Program-made: the position numbers and the translations under genes
NCBI GenBank assembly: GCA_964392455.1
Contig: CAYMPG010000005.1
Coordinates: 1 to 64,000, forward strand
Reading direction: 5' to 3'
Length of the DNA: 64,000 bases
From: SFEL01 sp964392455
GTDB lineage: Bacteria; Bacillota; Clostridia; Christensenellales; CAG-138
The notes under the pieces: model-generated
Told to the model about the DNA's origin: nothing
Database searches by the model: none
The model's input: the letters and a program-made list of their open reading frames with translations, nothing else
Part shown: piece by piece, positions 51,572 to 59,335 of the stretch
How positions within the stretch are numbered: position 1 is the first letter of the stretch
How the letters are laid out: each line of letters opens with the position of its first letter

Positions 51572-51994
51572 CTACAGCCTGGGATTTGTGGCAAGGTAGC
51601 CCTGAAGTATCACTACCGCCGCCACCTTGTCCACCACCTTGCGGCGCTTGCGCCAATCAAGCTCCGCCTCGCACAGCACCCGCTCCGCCTCCACGGTGGT
51701 AAGGCGCTCATCATAGAAGGCATGCTCACCATCCCACTTGGCACAGACAGCGGCAGCAAAGTCCTTCACCTTTTCGCTGGCAAAGCCATAGCTGCCATCC
51801 ATATTCCGGGGCATACCGAAAAGCAGCCTCACGGGCCTGTATTTATTTGCCAGGGCGATAAGATAATCCGTATCCTTATCTATGTCCCCCGTGCGTGTAT
51901 AGGTCTCCAGCCCCTGGGCGGTTATACCCAGCGGATCGCTCACGGCAACGCCTATACGCTTATCCCCTATATCCAGGGCAAGCACTCTCATCAT
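51572..51994 (-). CDS. ruvX: RuvX/YqgF family nuclease (pre-16S rRNA processing)
   Basis: The RNase H-fold protein of the YqgF family is involved in maturation of the 16S rRNA 5' end and was once proposed as a Holliday junction resolvase. The start VLALDIGDKRIGVAVSDPLG, the GMPRNMDGS loop and DERLTTVEAERVL are the conserved sites. The start at 51994 (MMRVLALD) has AAAGGAA upstream and yields 140 residues. It lies between ireB and the DUF1292 gene. Confidence 0.95.
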   Translation of the reverse strand: MMRVLALDIGDKRIGVAVSDPLGITAQGLETYTRTGDIDKDTDYLIALANKYRPVRLLFGMPRNMDGSYGFASEKVKDFAAAVCAKWDGEHAFYDERLTTVEAERVLCEAELDWRKRRKVVDKVAAVVILQGYLATNPRL

Positions 51995-52054
51995 GTCAGG
52001 CTTTCCTTTCAAAAAGGCCGCAGCAATATGCGGCCGGATATTGGCTGTGCAGCC

Positions 52055-52324
52055 CTATTCGTCCAGCAGGTCGTGGTTATCTATGTAAAACTTCACAAGC
52101 TCCTCCAGCAGCTCGTCCCTTTCCAGCATACGGATAAGGTAGCGGGCATTGTTGTAGCTGGTGATGTAGGTAGGGTCTCCCGAAATAAGGTAGCCTACTA
52201 TCTGGTTTACAGGGTCATAGCCCTTTTCGGACATGGCCTTATATACCTGCATAAGTACATCGCCGGCCTTGGTACGCTCGTTTTGTCTTTTAAAATGCAC
52301 GGTTTGGTTGGTTTGATCGCTCAT
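52055..52324 (-). CDS. ireB: IreB family regulatory phosphoprotein
   Basis: IreB is a small substrate of the PASTA kinase IreK/PrkC and affects cell-envelope stress resistance in enterococci. The 89-residue protein has the family core AMSEKGYDPVNQIVGYLISG and YITSYNNARYLIR. Thr5 and Thr8 near the N-terminus are at the site phosphorylated in the enterococcal protein. It starts the ireB-ruvX-DUF1292 transcript behind a clear promoter. The SD is GGAGG. The kinase is not in the window. Confidence 0.95.
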   Translation of the reverse strand: MSDQTNQTVHFKRQNERTKAGDVLMQVYKAMSEKGYDPVNQIVGYLISGDPTYITSYNNARYLIRMLERDELLEELVKFYIDNHDLLDE

Positions 52325-52353
52325 AATGCATAAACCTCCATTTGTTCATTTTA

Positions 52354-52383
52354 ATTATACCCTTTTATGCAGGGCCTTGTAAA
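52354..52383 (-). promoter_or_regulatory. Promoter of ireB-ruvX-DUF1292
   Basis: On the minus strand TTTACA and a perfect TATAAT are 18 bases apart, about 30 bases before the ireB start codon. Confidence 0.75.
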
Positions 52384-52445
52384 CACACAATAGGGCTCCT
52401 GTGGTAAAAATTACCTGCGTATTTACACCCCGGCCATATTTTTCC

Positions 52446-52481
52446 ATAAAAGCAGACGGCCCGCCTGATAAACGGCGGGCC
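52446..52481 (-). terminator. Terminator after the 52-residue peptide gene
   Basis: On the minus strand GGCCCGCC/GGCGGGCC pairs around an eight-base loop and is followed by GTCTGCTTTTATG. It lies 26 bases after the small gene's stop. Confidence 0.7.
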
Positions 52482-52506
52482 GCCCGGGGTCGGCGCTTAT
52501 GCGGCG

Positions 52507-52665
52507 TTATTCAAACATGCCGCACATCATCCTTTTTCCGCAGCGCATCACCTTGCGTGCATCCCTGCTCATGCGCCGGGGCACATCCGGATACGCAGCG
52601 GACAGGGCAGCCCCCGCCATTACGGCGCCCGCTGCCACTCCTGCCATAAATGCTACAGTCCTCAT
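52507..52665 (-). CDS. 52-residue single-pass membrane peptide, unknown
   Basis: The frame runs from ATG at 52665 to TAA at 52507. It starts MRTVAFMAGVAAGAVMAG, a hydrophobic Gly/Ala helix (residues about 4-24), followed by a basic, Met/Arg-rich tail ending RCGKRMMCGMFE with two Cys. A perfect SD (AAAGGAG) stands nine bases before ATG, but it lies inside the 3' arm of the terminator hairpin of the isc operon. Its own terminator follows. I do not recognise a named family. It looks like the small membrane peptides common in Clostridia. The product is likely cytoplasmic-membrane anchored with its tail inside. Confidence 0.65.
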   Translation of the reverse strand: MRTVAFMAGVAAGAVMAGAALSAAYPDVPRRMSRDARKVMRCGKRMMCGMFE

Positions 52666-52670
52666 AAAAA

Positions 52671-52706
52671 CGCTCCTTTCAGGAATAGTATGTCCTGAAA
52701 GGAGCG
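52671..52706 (-). promoter_or_regulatory. 14-bp hairpin: isc terminator overlapping the SD of the small gene
   Basis: CGCTCCTTTCAGGA and TCCTGAAAGGAGCG pair perfectly over 14 bases around an eight-base loop, and TTTTTATG follows on the minus strand. It has the shape of a Rho-independent terminator for iscU. At the same time the 3' arm holds the SD, and the ATG follows the T-run, so folding would hide the ribosome-binding site of the 52-residue gene. Confidence 0.85.
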
Positions 52707-52740
52707 CATAGCTCGATGTAAAGTTATGTAAGGTGAGGGT

Positions 52741-53124
52741 TTACTTTGCTTCCTCGTCCTTGCGCTTGTAATAGTCATCCAATGCGGCCTTTACAGCTTC
52801 CTCAGCCAGCACGGAGCAATGTATCTTCTGGGGAGGAAGGCCCTCCAGCGCCTCAACTACGGCAGCGTTGCTGAGCTTCATGGCCTCATCTATGCTCTTG
52901 CCCTTTATCATTTCGGTGGCCATGGAGCTGGTGGCGATGGCCGCGCCGCAGCCAAAGGTCTTAAAGCCCACATCCTCTATTATTCCCTCGTCATTTATCT
53001 TGAGGGATATCTGCATTATGTCGCCGCACTTGGCGTTGCCCACCGTGCCTATGCCGTTTGCACCTTCCACCTCGCCCATGTTGCGGGGGTTGCTGAAATG
53101 ATCCAATACTTTTTCGGTATACAT
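52741..53124 (-). CDS. iscU: Iron-sulfur cluster assembly scaffold IscU/NifU-like
   Basis: IscU holds the nascent Fe-S cluster before transfer to target proteins. Three ligand cysteines are in place (NAKCGD, FGCGAA, IHCSVLAEEA), with the Asp of KCGD. The 127-residue length is that of the stand-alone scaffold. It follows iscS by 32 bases and ends the iscR-iscS-iscU operon typical of Clostridia. It lacks the LPPVK motif that Hsc chaperones read (LPPQK instead), fitting the absence of hscA/hscB here. Confidence 0.96.
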   Translation of the reverse strand: MYTEKVLDHFSNPRNMGEVEGANGIGTVGNAKCGDIMQISLKINDEGIIEDVGFKTFGCGAAIATSSMATEMIKGKSIDEAMKLSNAAVVEALEGLPPQKIHCSVLAEEAVKAALDDYYKRKDEEAK

Positions 53125-53156
53125 ATTATTTTATCTCCTTGCAGAATTTATCCTTA

Positions 53157-54317
53157 TTAGCCCTTGTACAGGGGAGACATCTTGCGGAGCCTTTCGGCAG
53201 TCTTTTTGAGCACATCGATAACATAGTCGATATCCTCCTCGGTGGTCTCATCCCCAAGCGTCAGGCGAACTGAGCCGTGAGCCACCTCATGGGGCAGCCC
53301 CAGTGCCAGCAGCACATGGGATGGGTCAAGGGAGCCGGAGGTGCAGGCAGAGCCGGAGGATGCCGCTATGCCGTTCATATCCAGCATCAGCAGTATGGAT
53401 TCGCCCTCGATATAGCGGATGCTGTAGTTTACATTATTGGGAAGGCGCTGGGTGGGATGGCCATTGAGCTTTACCTCGGGAATTTCCCGTTCAATGCCCT
53501 CCATGAGCCTGTTGCGAAGGGCTGTCATGCGGGCGGCATTTTCATCAAGGTTTGCACAGGCAAGCTCTATTGCAGCACCAAGGCCCACTATGCCTGCGGT
53601 GTTCTCTGTGCCGGCCCTGCGTCCCCGTTCCTGCGCTCCGCCCATTACAAAGGAAGGGAGCCTCAGGCCACGGCGCATATACAGGGCACCCACGCCCTTT
53701 GGCCCATGGAACTTATGGGCAGACATGGACAGCATATCTATATTCATGGCCTTTACGTCTATTGGCACATGGCCCACGGCCTGCACTGCATCGGTATGGA
53801 ACAATACGCCCTTTTCCCGGCACACTGCGCCAATCTCTGCTATTGGCATTATGGTGCCCACCTCGTTATTTGCAAACATGATGGATACCAGTATGGTATT
53901 GTCCTTTATGGCGGCAGCCACCTGCTCGGCAGTTACTCTGCCGTATTCATCCACGGGCAGATAGGTAACCTCGCAGCCGTTCTTTTCAAGATATTCGGCA
54001 GTATGCAGTATTGCATGATGCTCGATATTGGTGGTGATGATATGATTGCCCTTGGACTTATACTTTGCCGCCACGCCAAGGAGCACGGTATTGTCGCTTT
54101 CGGTGCCGCAGCCGGTAAAGATTATTTCGTCAGTTTCCGCATTGAGAGCCTTTGCCACCTGCTGGCGGGCCTTGTCCAGCCCGGTCTTGGCTTCACGGCC
54201 AAAGGCATGCACGCTGGAAGGATTGCCGTAGGTAGTGGTAAGGTAGGGCATCATCTGCTCCAGCACCTGGGGTGCAAGGGATGTGGTAGCCGCATTATCC
54301 ATGTATACTTTTCTCAT
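53157..54317 (-). CDS. iscS: Cysteine desulfurase IscS/NifS
   Basis: This PLP enzyme takes sulfur from cysteine for Fe-S clusters and thio-modification. YMDNAATTSL opens the fold, IEHHAIL is the cofactor-stacking His, MSAHKFHGPKG carries the PLP lysine, and the persulfide Cys lies in SSGSACTSG. Length is 386. The start overlaps the iscR stop by four bases (ATGA), so translation is coupled. iscU follows directly. Confidence 0.97.
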   Translation of the reverse strand: MRKVYMDNAATTSLAPQVLEQMMPYLTTTYGNPSSVHAFGREAKTGLDKARQQVAKALNAETDEIIFTGCGTESDNTVLLGVAAKYKSKGNHIITTNIEHHAILHTAEYLEKNGCEVTYLPVDEYGRVTAEQVAAAIKDNTILVSIMFANNEVGTIMPIAEIGAVCREKGVLFHTDAVQAVGHVPIDVKAMNIDMLSMSAHKFHGPKGVGALYMRRGLRLPSFVMGGAQERGRRAGTENTAGIVGLGAAIELACANLDENAARMTALRNRLMEGIEREIPEVKLNGHPTQRLPNNVNYSIRYIEGESILLMLDMNGIAASSGSACTSGSLDPSHVLLALGLPHEVAHGSVRLTLGDETTEEDIDYVIDVLKKTAERLRKMSPLYKG

Positions 54318-54766
54318 TTATTTTCCTCCTCCGCCCTGTCAAAGCGGTTTAGCTGTGTTTTATAGTCCACCGCCATATCGGCGAGCGTGGTCGTATCCAG
54401 TACCTCATCTATGCGCTGCTGGAGCTTGAGCCACAGGGGCCTTGCGCTGCAATTGCAGGCATTTGCACAGGTGACGCTCTCGCTGCTCACGCAGTTCATA
54501 ACATCCGTGCTGCCCTCAAGAGCCCTGAGCACCTGGCCAACGTTTATTTCTCCCGGCGGCCTGGATAGGCTGTAGCCGCCCTGGGCCCCGCGGGAGGCTG
54601 TGACCAGCCCTGCCTTTTTCAGCGATGCCACAAGCTGCTCAAGGTAGGATTCGCTTATTCCCTGCTGCTGGGCAAGGCTCGCAGTACTCATGGGGCCGCC
54701 GCCGAAATTCATGGAGAGATCTACCATTGCCTTAAGGCCGTATCTCGCCTTTGTTGACAGCTTCAT
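54314..54766 (-). CDS. iscR: Rrf2 family transcriptional regulator, IscR-like
   Basis: This 150-residue winged-helix regulator senses Fe-S status or cysteine supply. The start KLSTKARYGLKAM and the recognition segment ISESYLEQLVASLKKAGLV are typical. Three cysteines near residues 90-107 (VNCVSSESVTC and ANACNC blocks) could bind a [2Fe-2S] cluster as in IscR. The start at 54766 follows GGAGG. It heads iscR-iscS-iscU and is likely autoregulated through the palindrome just upstream of its -35 box. Confidence 0.92.
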   Translation of the reverse strand: MKLSTKARYGLKAMVDLSMNFGGGPMSTASLAQQQGISESYLEQLVASLKKAGLVTASRGAQGGYSLSRPPGEINVGQVLRALEGSTDVMNCVSSESVTCANACNCSARPLWLKLQQRIDEVLDTTTLADMAVDYKTQLNRFDRAEEENK

Positions 54767-54810
54767 GTGCACCTCCAATTCCCACCAGAATGCTGTGATT
54801 TACTGCTACT

Positions 54811-54839
54811 AATTTAGCATACCCGCAGTCCGCTGTCAA
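54811..54839 (-). promoter_or_regulatory. Promoter of iscR-iscS-iscU
   Basis: On the minus strand TTGACA and TAAATT are 17 bases apart, about 45 bases before the iscR start codon. Confidence 0.85.
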
Positions 54840-54840
54840 T

Positions 54841-54865
54841 AATTCCTATCAAATCGGTGGGAATT
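54841..54865. promoter_or_regulatory. Candidate Rrf2/IscR operator
   Basis: AATTCC-N13-GGAATT forms a 25-base palindrome (half-sites AATTCCTATC and GGTGGGAATT) abutting the iscR -35 box. The half-site AATTCCCACC recurs at 54777-54786, on the far side of the promoter next to the SD, suggesting two binding positions. Confidence 0.6.
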
Positions 54866-54949
54866 ATTTTTTTACAGCTCGTCCATGGGTGCTTTATTGT
54901 AAATAAGCACAGAACATGTTTCCAAATTGCGGCATTTTTCGCAATATAC

Positions 54950-54978
54950 TTGTTAGTTTTTGCTTATTGTGTTAAAAT
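54950..54978 (+). promoter_or_regulatory. Promoter of the 572-residue membrane protein gene
   Basis: TTGTTA and TAAAAT are 17 bases apart on the plus strand, about 60 bases before the start codon, divergent from iscR. Confidence 0.65.
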
Positions 54979-55037
54979 GCATGATGTGTCTTTGTGCATA
55001 TATTAATTTAGAATACTAAAGTGAAAGGACATCAGAT

Positions 55038-56756
55038 ATGGATACCGAAGTACCGGTAAAGGAAAACGAAAGGATTCTCACTGATGAGGAAGCCGCAGAG
55101 CGTGCCGCCCGAAAGGAAGCCGCCCGTGAGGCCCGCCGTAAAAAGAAAAAGCGTAAGAAGATGATTAAGACCGCCCTGCTGATAGTGCTGGCTGTGATAC
55201 TTGTCATAGCGGCAGCCCTTGCAGGCTTTATGCTGTATCTGCAAAAGTGCGGCGGCCAGTACGATAACATCACCGAGTGCGTACAGAGCCAGCCCATGGA
55301 TGCAGCCTCCCGCTACAGCTTCACAGATGGTAAGACCGTATCCATGAAGCTGGATAAAAACGATATCTGGTGGCTGCTGTATCAGACCGGCGCCATCTCT
55401 GAGCTGGAAAAGCTGGATACCGTTCTTGCCGCAAGCAACATTCGCCTTTCCAATATGGGCATCTCCACCGAAACAGATGACGCTATCACCGCCGAGCTGG
55501 AGTTTTCCGTATTTGGCAACCTTAAGCTGCCCCTCAAGGCTGTATGCGGCATAACCACCGACGAAAGCGACATTACCCTCAGCGTAAACCATCTTAAGCT
55601 GGGCAATGGCTGGAGCCTCCCCCTCAGGTGGGTATGTGCCCGCTTTGACGCTGACCCCTCCGTGCTTGCAGTTAAGATAAGCAAGAGCGTGCATCCCTAC
55701 CTCAGCAGCCTTAAGGATATTACCGTATCCGGCGGCAACGTGATAGTTACCTACGAGGCAAGCTCCGCAATGTTCGCCGAGGCCAGTGCCGAGGATAACC
55801 TTGCCGCTGTAAGCGAATACGCAAAATACGGCGTGGAGACCGCAGCGCTCAGCTCCGTCACCACCTCATCAGGCTCACTTACCACCGCCTTTGATGAAGC
55901 CGTGGCAGCCTTCGCAGCAGACCCCAATGCCTATGTGGATTTCCGCACCAGCGCACTGGCTCTCGCTTCTGCGGATGCGGCAAATGAATATATGTCAGGC
56001 TCCTTCGCTCCCTACGCTCAGAGGTTCCTGCCCAATCTTACCATAGAAAACGTCAATGCCCTGCGTCAGCAGTTCGTTGATCTGTCCTCCCAGCGTGCTC
56101 AGCTTCTCTCCGTGCTGGCCACCAACCTTAACACCGCCTACACCAAGGGCACCATAGTTGAGGCCTCCGCACTGGCAGCAGACGACAAGAAGGAGGATTC
56201 CAAGGAAAAGGATAAGGACGAGAGTGCCACCGAGGCTGCTCCCTCCGCAAACTTTGTAAACACCGCCGTAGAGGGCAATCCTGCCCTTACCATGGAGCAG
56301 ATGTCCGCCGGCAACTGGGCCGCCTATTCAGAGTGGATAGCCGAGACCGATATGCGGGTGGTATACCTTTCCTCCTTCCCCAATGTTTCCGTTGAAACTC
56401 AGGTGGAAACAGATACCAAGAAAAAGAAGGACGATGAGGCTCCCACCACCGTTACCACCCCTGAAAAGCCCATTGGCCTGCTGGTACGCATGAAGGATGG
56501 CAGCTTCCGCCTCTTCTACCACACCGCAGAGCTGGCCCCCGGCTCCACCACTCAGGTCATCTACACCCAGGCCTACATCGACCTGGACAGCGCCACCGGT
56601 GAAGATTACATGGGCCTCTCCTTCATCCCCTCGGTGACCTACGTTGCTCCCGCAGCCGGCACCGCAGCCCCCACAGAGGCAGCACCTGCGGCAGATGACG
56701 CTGCCGCCGATGCTCAGGCTGCCGCCGATACCGGCGCAGAAGCTCAGGCCGCCTGA
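55038..56756 (+). CDS. Membrane-anchored extracytoplasmic protein, unknown
   Basis: The 572-residue protein has a highly charged cytoplasmic N-terminus (residues 1-41, ending RRKKKKRKK), one membrane helix (about 44-66, LLIVLAVILVIAA) and a large outside domain. Beta-rich segments near 90-230 (SVFGNLKLPLKAVCG, NHLKLGNGWSLPL) are followed by a helical part, a Lys/Asp/Glu linker near 390 and a second folded segment (MKDGSFRLFYHTAEL). The C-terminus is low-complexity Ala/Pro/Asp/Thr. I recognise no family. The SD AAAGGAC fits. It is a single gene, divergent from iscR, with a strong terminator. Confidence 0.85.
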   Translation: MDTEVPVKENERILTDEEAAERAARKEAAREARRKKKKRKKMIKTALLIVLAVILVIAAALAGFMLYLQKCGGQYDNITECVQSQPMDAASRYSFTDGKTVSMKLDKNDIWWLLYQTGAISELEKLDTVLAASNIRLSNMGISTETDDAITAELEFSVFGNLKLPLKAVCGITTDESDITLSVNHLKLGNGWSLPLRWVCARFDADPSVLAVKISKSVHPYLSSLKDITVSGGNVIVTYEASSAMFAEASAEDNLAAVSEYAKYGVETAALSSVTTSSGSLTTAFDEAVAAFAADPNAYVDFRTSALALASADAANEYMSGSFAPYAQRFLPNLTIENVNALRQQFVDLSSQRAQLLSVLATNLNTAYTKGTIVEASALAADDKKEDSKEKDKDESATEAAPSANFVNTAVEGNPALTMEQMSAGNWAAYSEWIAETDMRVVYLSSFPNVSVETQVETDTKKKKDDEAPTTVTTPEKPIGLLVRMKDGSFRLFYHTAELAPGSTTQVIYTQAYIDLDSATGEDYMGLSFIPSVTYVAPAAGTAAPTEAAPAADDAAADAQAAADTGAEAQAA

Positions 56757-56773
56757 TAATACTCAAGCAAGTA

Positions 56774-56806
56774 AAAAGAACGGGAAAACATCCCGTTCTT
56801 TTTTAT
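56774..56806. terminator. Bidirectional terminator between the 572-residue gene and the P-type ATPase gene
   Basis: AAGAACGGGA pairs with TCCCGTTCTT around a five-base loop, with T-runs on both strands. It serves both convergent genes. Confidence 0.93.
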
Positions 56807-56841
56807 TATGGCGCAGCGTTACTGTCGGCCATTCCTTTATT

Positions 56842-58677
56842 TTACTTTGCAAGCATACGCATGGCGTTCAGCACTGCTATCACCATTATGCCCACATCTG
56901 CATACACCGCTGCCCACATTCCGGCATAGCCCAGTGCGCCCAGCAGCAGTATCACGCCCTTTACTCCAAGGGTCATCACTATATTCTGCACAACTATCCT
57001 TCTGGTATCCCTGGCTATGGCTACGGCCTCAGGCAGCTTATCCAGCCTGTCATCCATTATCACAACATCCGCTGCTTCTATGGCAGCATCAGAGCCCATG
57101 GCTCCCATGGCTACGCCCACATCTGCACGGGTAAGCACCGGCGCATCGTTTATGCCATCTCCAACGTATATCAGCTTTCCCCTGGAGGATACATGGCTCA
57201 GCATCTCCTCCACAGCCTTTACCTTATCGCCCGGCAGCAGCTCCGCATGAACTGTATCCACCCCGGCAGCCTCGGCCGCCCTGTCGGCAGCCGCCTGCCT
57301 GTCGCCAGTGAGCATGGCCGTCTCCCTGACGCCAAACCTCTTCAGCTCGGCAATTGCCTCGGGCACGCCCTCCTTAAGGCTGTCTTCAAGGGCAATGTAG
57401 CCACGGTACACCCCATCCTCGGATATATGCACCACAGTGCCCGGATGCTCCGCATCCTCTCGCTCCATAAGCCTGGCGCTTCCTGCCTGGATCTTTTTGC
57501 CATCTATAACGCACTCCACACCCTTGCCTGCAATCTCCCGGTATTCGCCTATTGCGGCAGGGTCTATGCTGCCATGGTAGGCCTCCTTTACGGATATGCC
57601 TATAGGATGCTCGGAGTAATATTCTGCATGGGCGCCCAGGCGGATAAGCTCATCCTCGCTTATTCCCTCAGGATAAAGGCCGCTCACCTTAAACCGCCCC
57701 TCTGTAAGGGTGCCGGTTTTATCAAAGGCCACAGCCTCTGCCATAGCAAGGGCTTCCAGATAGTTGCCGCCCTTTACCAGTATACCCCGACGTGATGCCT
57801 TGCCTATGCCGCCGAAAAACGTCAGCGGGACGGATATTACCAGCGCACAGGGGCAGGAAATTACCAGGAAGGTAAGCCCACGGTATATCCACCTGGCCCA
57901 CTCGCCCACTATCAGCGGCGGCACCACCGCCAGCAGCGCTGCACATATTACCACCGCAGGGGTATATACCCTTGCGAAGCGGGTAATAAAGTTCTCGGCA
58001 GATGCCTTGTTTACCGCGGAATCCTCCACCAGCTCCAGTATGCGGGATACGGTGGAATCGGTGTATTCACAGGTGGTACGCACCCTGAGCAGACCGTTTA
58101 TATTCACGCAGCCGCTTATTACCTTATCTCCCGGAACCACATCCCTTGGCAGGGATTCTCCCGTAAGGGCCATGGTATTCAGCGTGGAGCTGCCCTCCAG
58201 CACTATGCCATCCAGCGGCACCCGCTCACCCGGCTTTATCACTATCACGCTGCCCAGCGGCACATCCTCAGGATCTGTTTCCACAAGGCCGTTTTCACCC
58301 TCAAGGTTTGCATATTCCGGCATTATCTCCATAAGGGCTGCTATGGAATCCCTACTTTTGCCCACTGCCATGTGTTCAAACAGCTCGCCCACCCGGTAAA
58401 ACAGCATTACGAATACTGCTTCAGGATACTCTGCCGTGGCAAATGCGCCCACGGTGGCTATTGCCATAAGGAAGTTTTCATCAAATACCTGCCCGTGGGT
58501 TATGCCGTAGGCCGCCTTGGACAGGGTCTCATGGCCGATGTATATATACGGTATAAGGTACGCTGCAAATTCCCACAGCCCGCCTATATCCCATACCTTC
58601 ACCCCTATGGTGACCAGGACAAACAGCGCCGTGCCTGTTATTATCCTTATGAGATCCTTTTTATTATGCTTATCCAT
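56842..58677 (-). CDS. P1B-type heavy-metal ATPase (zinc/cadmium/lead efflux type)
   Basis: The pump uses ATP to export divalent heavy metals. Six to eight membrane helices hold the metal site CPC (VISCPCALVIS) and the final-helix Asp in YADVGIMVIAVLNAMR, both typical of the Zn/Cd/Pb class. The actuator loop TGES, phosphorylation motif DKTGTLTEG, HP locus SEHPIG and hinge GDGINDAP are intact. At 611 residues it lacks the N-terminal metal-binding domain, which is a separate gene just upstream. It is controlled with that gene by the ArsR repressor. The SD is weak. Confidence 0.95.
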   Translation of the reverse strand: MDKHNKKDLIRIITGTALFVLVTIGVKVWDIGGLWEFAAYLIPYIYIGHETLSKAAYGITHGQVFDENFLMAIATVGAFATAEYPEAVFVMLFYRVGELFEHMAVGKSRDSIAALMEIMPEYANLEGENGLVETDPEDVPLGSVIVIKPGERVPLDGIVLEGSSTLNTMALTGESLPRDVVPGDKVISGCVNINGLLRVRTTCEYTDSTVSRILELVEDSAVNKASAENFITRFARVYTPAVVICAALLAVVPPLIVGEWARWIYRGLTFLVISCPCALVISVPLTFFGGIGKASRRGILVKGGNYLEALAMAEAVAFDKTGTLTEGRFKVSGLYPEGISEDELIRLGAHAEYYSEHPIGISVKEAYHGSIDPAAIGEYREIAGKGVECVIDGKKIQAGSARLMEREDAEHPGTVVHISEDGVYRGYIALEDSLKEGVPEAIAELKRFGVRETAMLTGDRQAAADRAAEAAGVDTVHAELLPGDKVKAVEEMLSHVSSRGKLIYVGDGINDAPVLTRADVGVAMGAMGSDAAIEAADVVIMDDRLDKLPEAVAIARDTRRIVVQNIVMTLGVKGVILLLGALGYAGMWAAVYADVGIMVIAVLNAMRMLAK

Positions 58678-58681
58678 GGCG

Positions 58682-58900
58682 CTATAGTACTATTTCGCTC
58701 TCTCTATCCACCCTGCGGCAGGCCTCGGATGCCTGCTTAAGTATTTCCGTCATATCCTCCGCATCGCTCTCTATGGTAAGGCGGCCGGTAATAAAGTTTA
58801 TTCTGGCGCTGTTAACGCCGGGTATTTCGGATATCGCCTGCTCCATCTTGGCAGCACAGTTTGCACAGTCTATATTGCGTATTTTATAATTCCTTTTCAT
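58682..58900 (-). CDS. Heavy-metal-associated (HMA) domain protein
   Basis: The 72-residue protein is a single HMA fold with the metal motif IDCANCAAK and the usual GVNSARINFITGRLTIE strands. It should deliver metal to the ATPase encoded four bases downstream. In many ZntA-type pumps this domain is the N-terminus of the same polypeptide. Here the stop TAG and a different reading frame separate the two genes. It follows arsR by nine bases, so all three are one transcript. Confidence 0.92.
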   Translation of the reverse strand: MKRNYKIRNIDCANCAAKMEQAISEIPGVNSARINFITGRLTIESDAEDMTEILKQASEACRRVDRESEIVL

Positions 58901-58909
58901 TTTTTCCTC

Positions 58910-59266
58910 CTATTCATCAAGATGGGCCACTGCCATCTCAAATATTTCTCTTACATGGTCATCCGCCAGGGAGTAAAAAACCACCTTGCCCTCCCTGCGA
59001 TACCTTACCAGGTCGCTGTCTCTCAGCACCCGCAGCTGATGTGATACGGCGGATTTGCTCATTCCCAGCAGCACCGCAATATCGCATACACACATCTCGC
59101 CATTGTCCAGCGCCCAGAGTATTTTACTCCGAGTGCTGTCGCCTATCACCTTAAAAAAATCCGCCAGCTCAAAAAACCGTTCTTCTGTGGGCATTACAGC
59201 CTTTGCCCTGTCCACCGCCTCCTGATGGAGTACATCGCAATCGCATGATATATCGTTTCTTGTCAA
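58910..59266 (-). CDS. ArsR family metal-sensing repressor (CadC-like)
   Basis: This 118-residue winged-helix repressor should release DNA when it binds zinc, cadmium or lead. Ligands of the CadC type are visible: CDCD near the N-terminus, the alpha3 motif MCVCDIAVLLG and the alpha5 pattern DDHVREIFEMAVAH. The DNA-reading helix is MSKSAVSHQLRVLR. The start is TTG, with GAGGTGAT before it. It heads the operon arsR-HMA-ATPase and its promoter holds two inverted repeats. Confidence 0.94.
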   Translation of the reverse strand: MTRNDISCDCDVLHQEAVDRAKAVMPTEERFFELADFFKVIGDSTRSKILWALDNGEMCVCDIAVLLGMSKSAVSHQLRVLRDSDLVRYRREGKVVFYSLADDHVREIFEMAVAHLDE

Positions 59267-59284
59267 CCTATCACCTCATTCACA

Positions 59285-59302
59285 GTTGAATCTTTGTTCA
59301 AC
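59285..59302. promoter_or_regulatory. Second ArsR operator
   Basis: GTTGAA-N6-TTCAAC lies between the -10 box and the arsR start. It shares the half-site GTTGAA with the operator in the promoter spacer. Confidence 0.65.
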
Positions 59303-59305
59303 CGT

Positions 59306-59335
59306 ATTATAGTTGAACGTGTGCTCAACTGTCAA
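59306..59335 (-). promoter_or_regulatory. ArsR-controlled promoter with operator filling the spacer
   Basis: On the minus strand perfect TTGACA and TATAAT boxes flank an 18-base spacer that is itself the inverted repeat GTTGAGC-N4-GTTCAAC (one mismatch). Repressor binding there would block polymerase directly. Confidence 0.88.

Noticed and set aside
52401..52711. Plus-strand frames over the 52-residue peptide gene
   Set aside because: They lack SD sites. The minus-strand frame has an SD, a membrane helix and a terminator.
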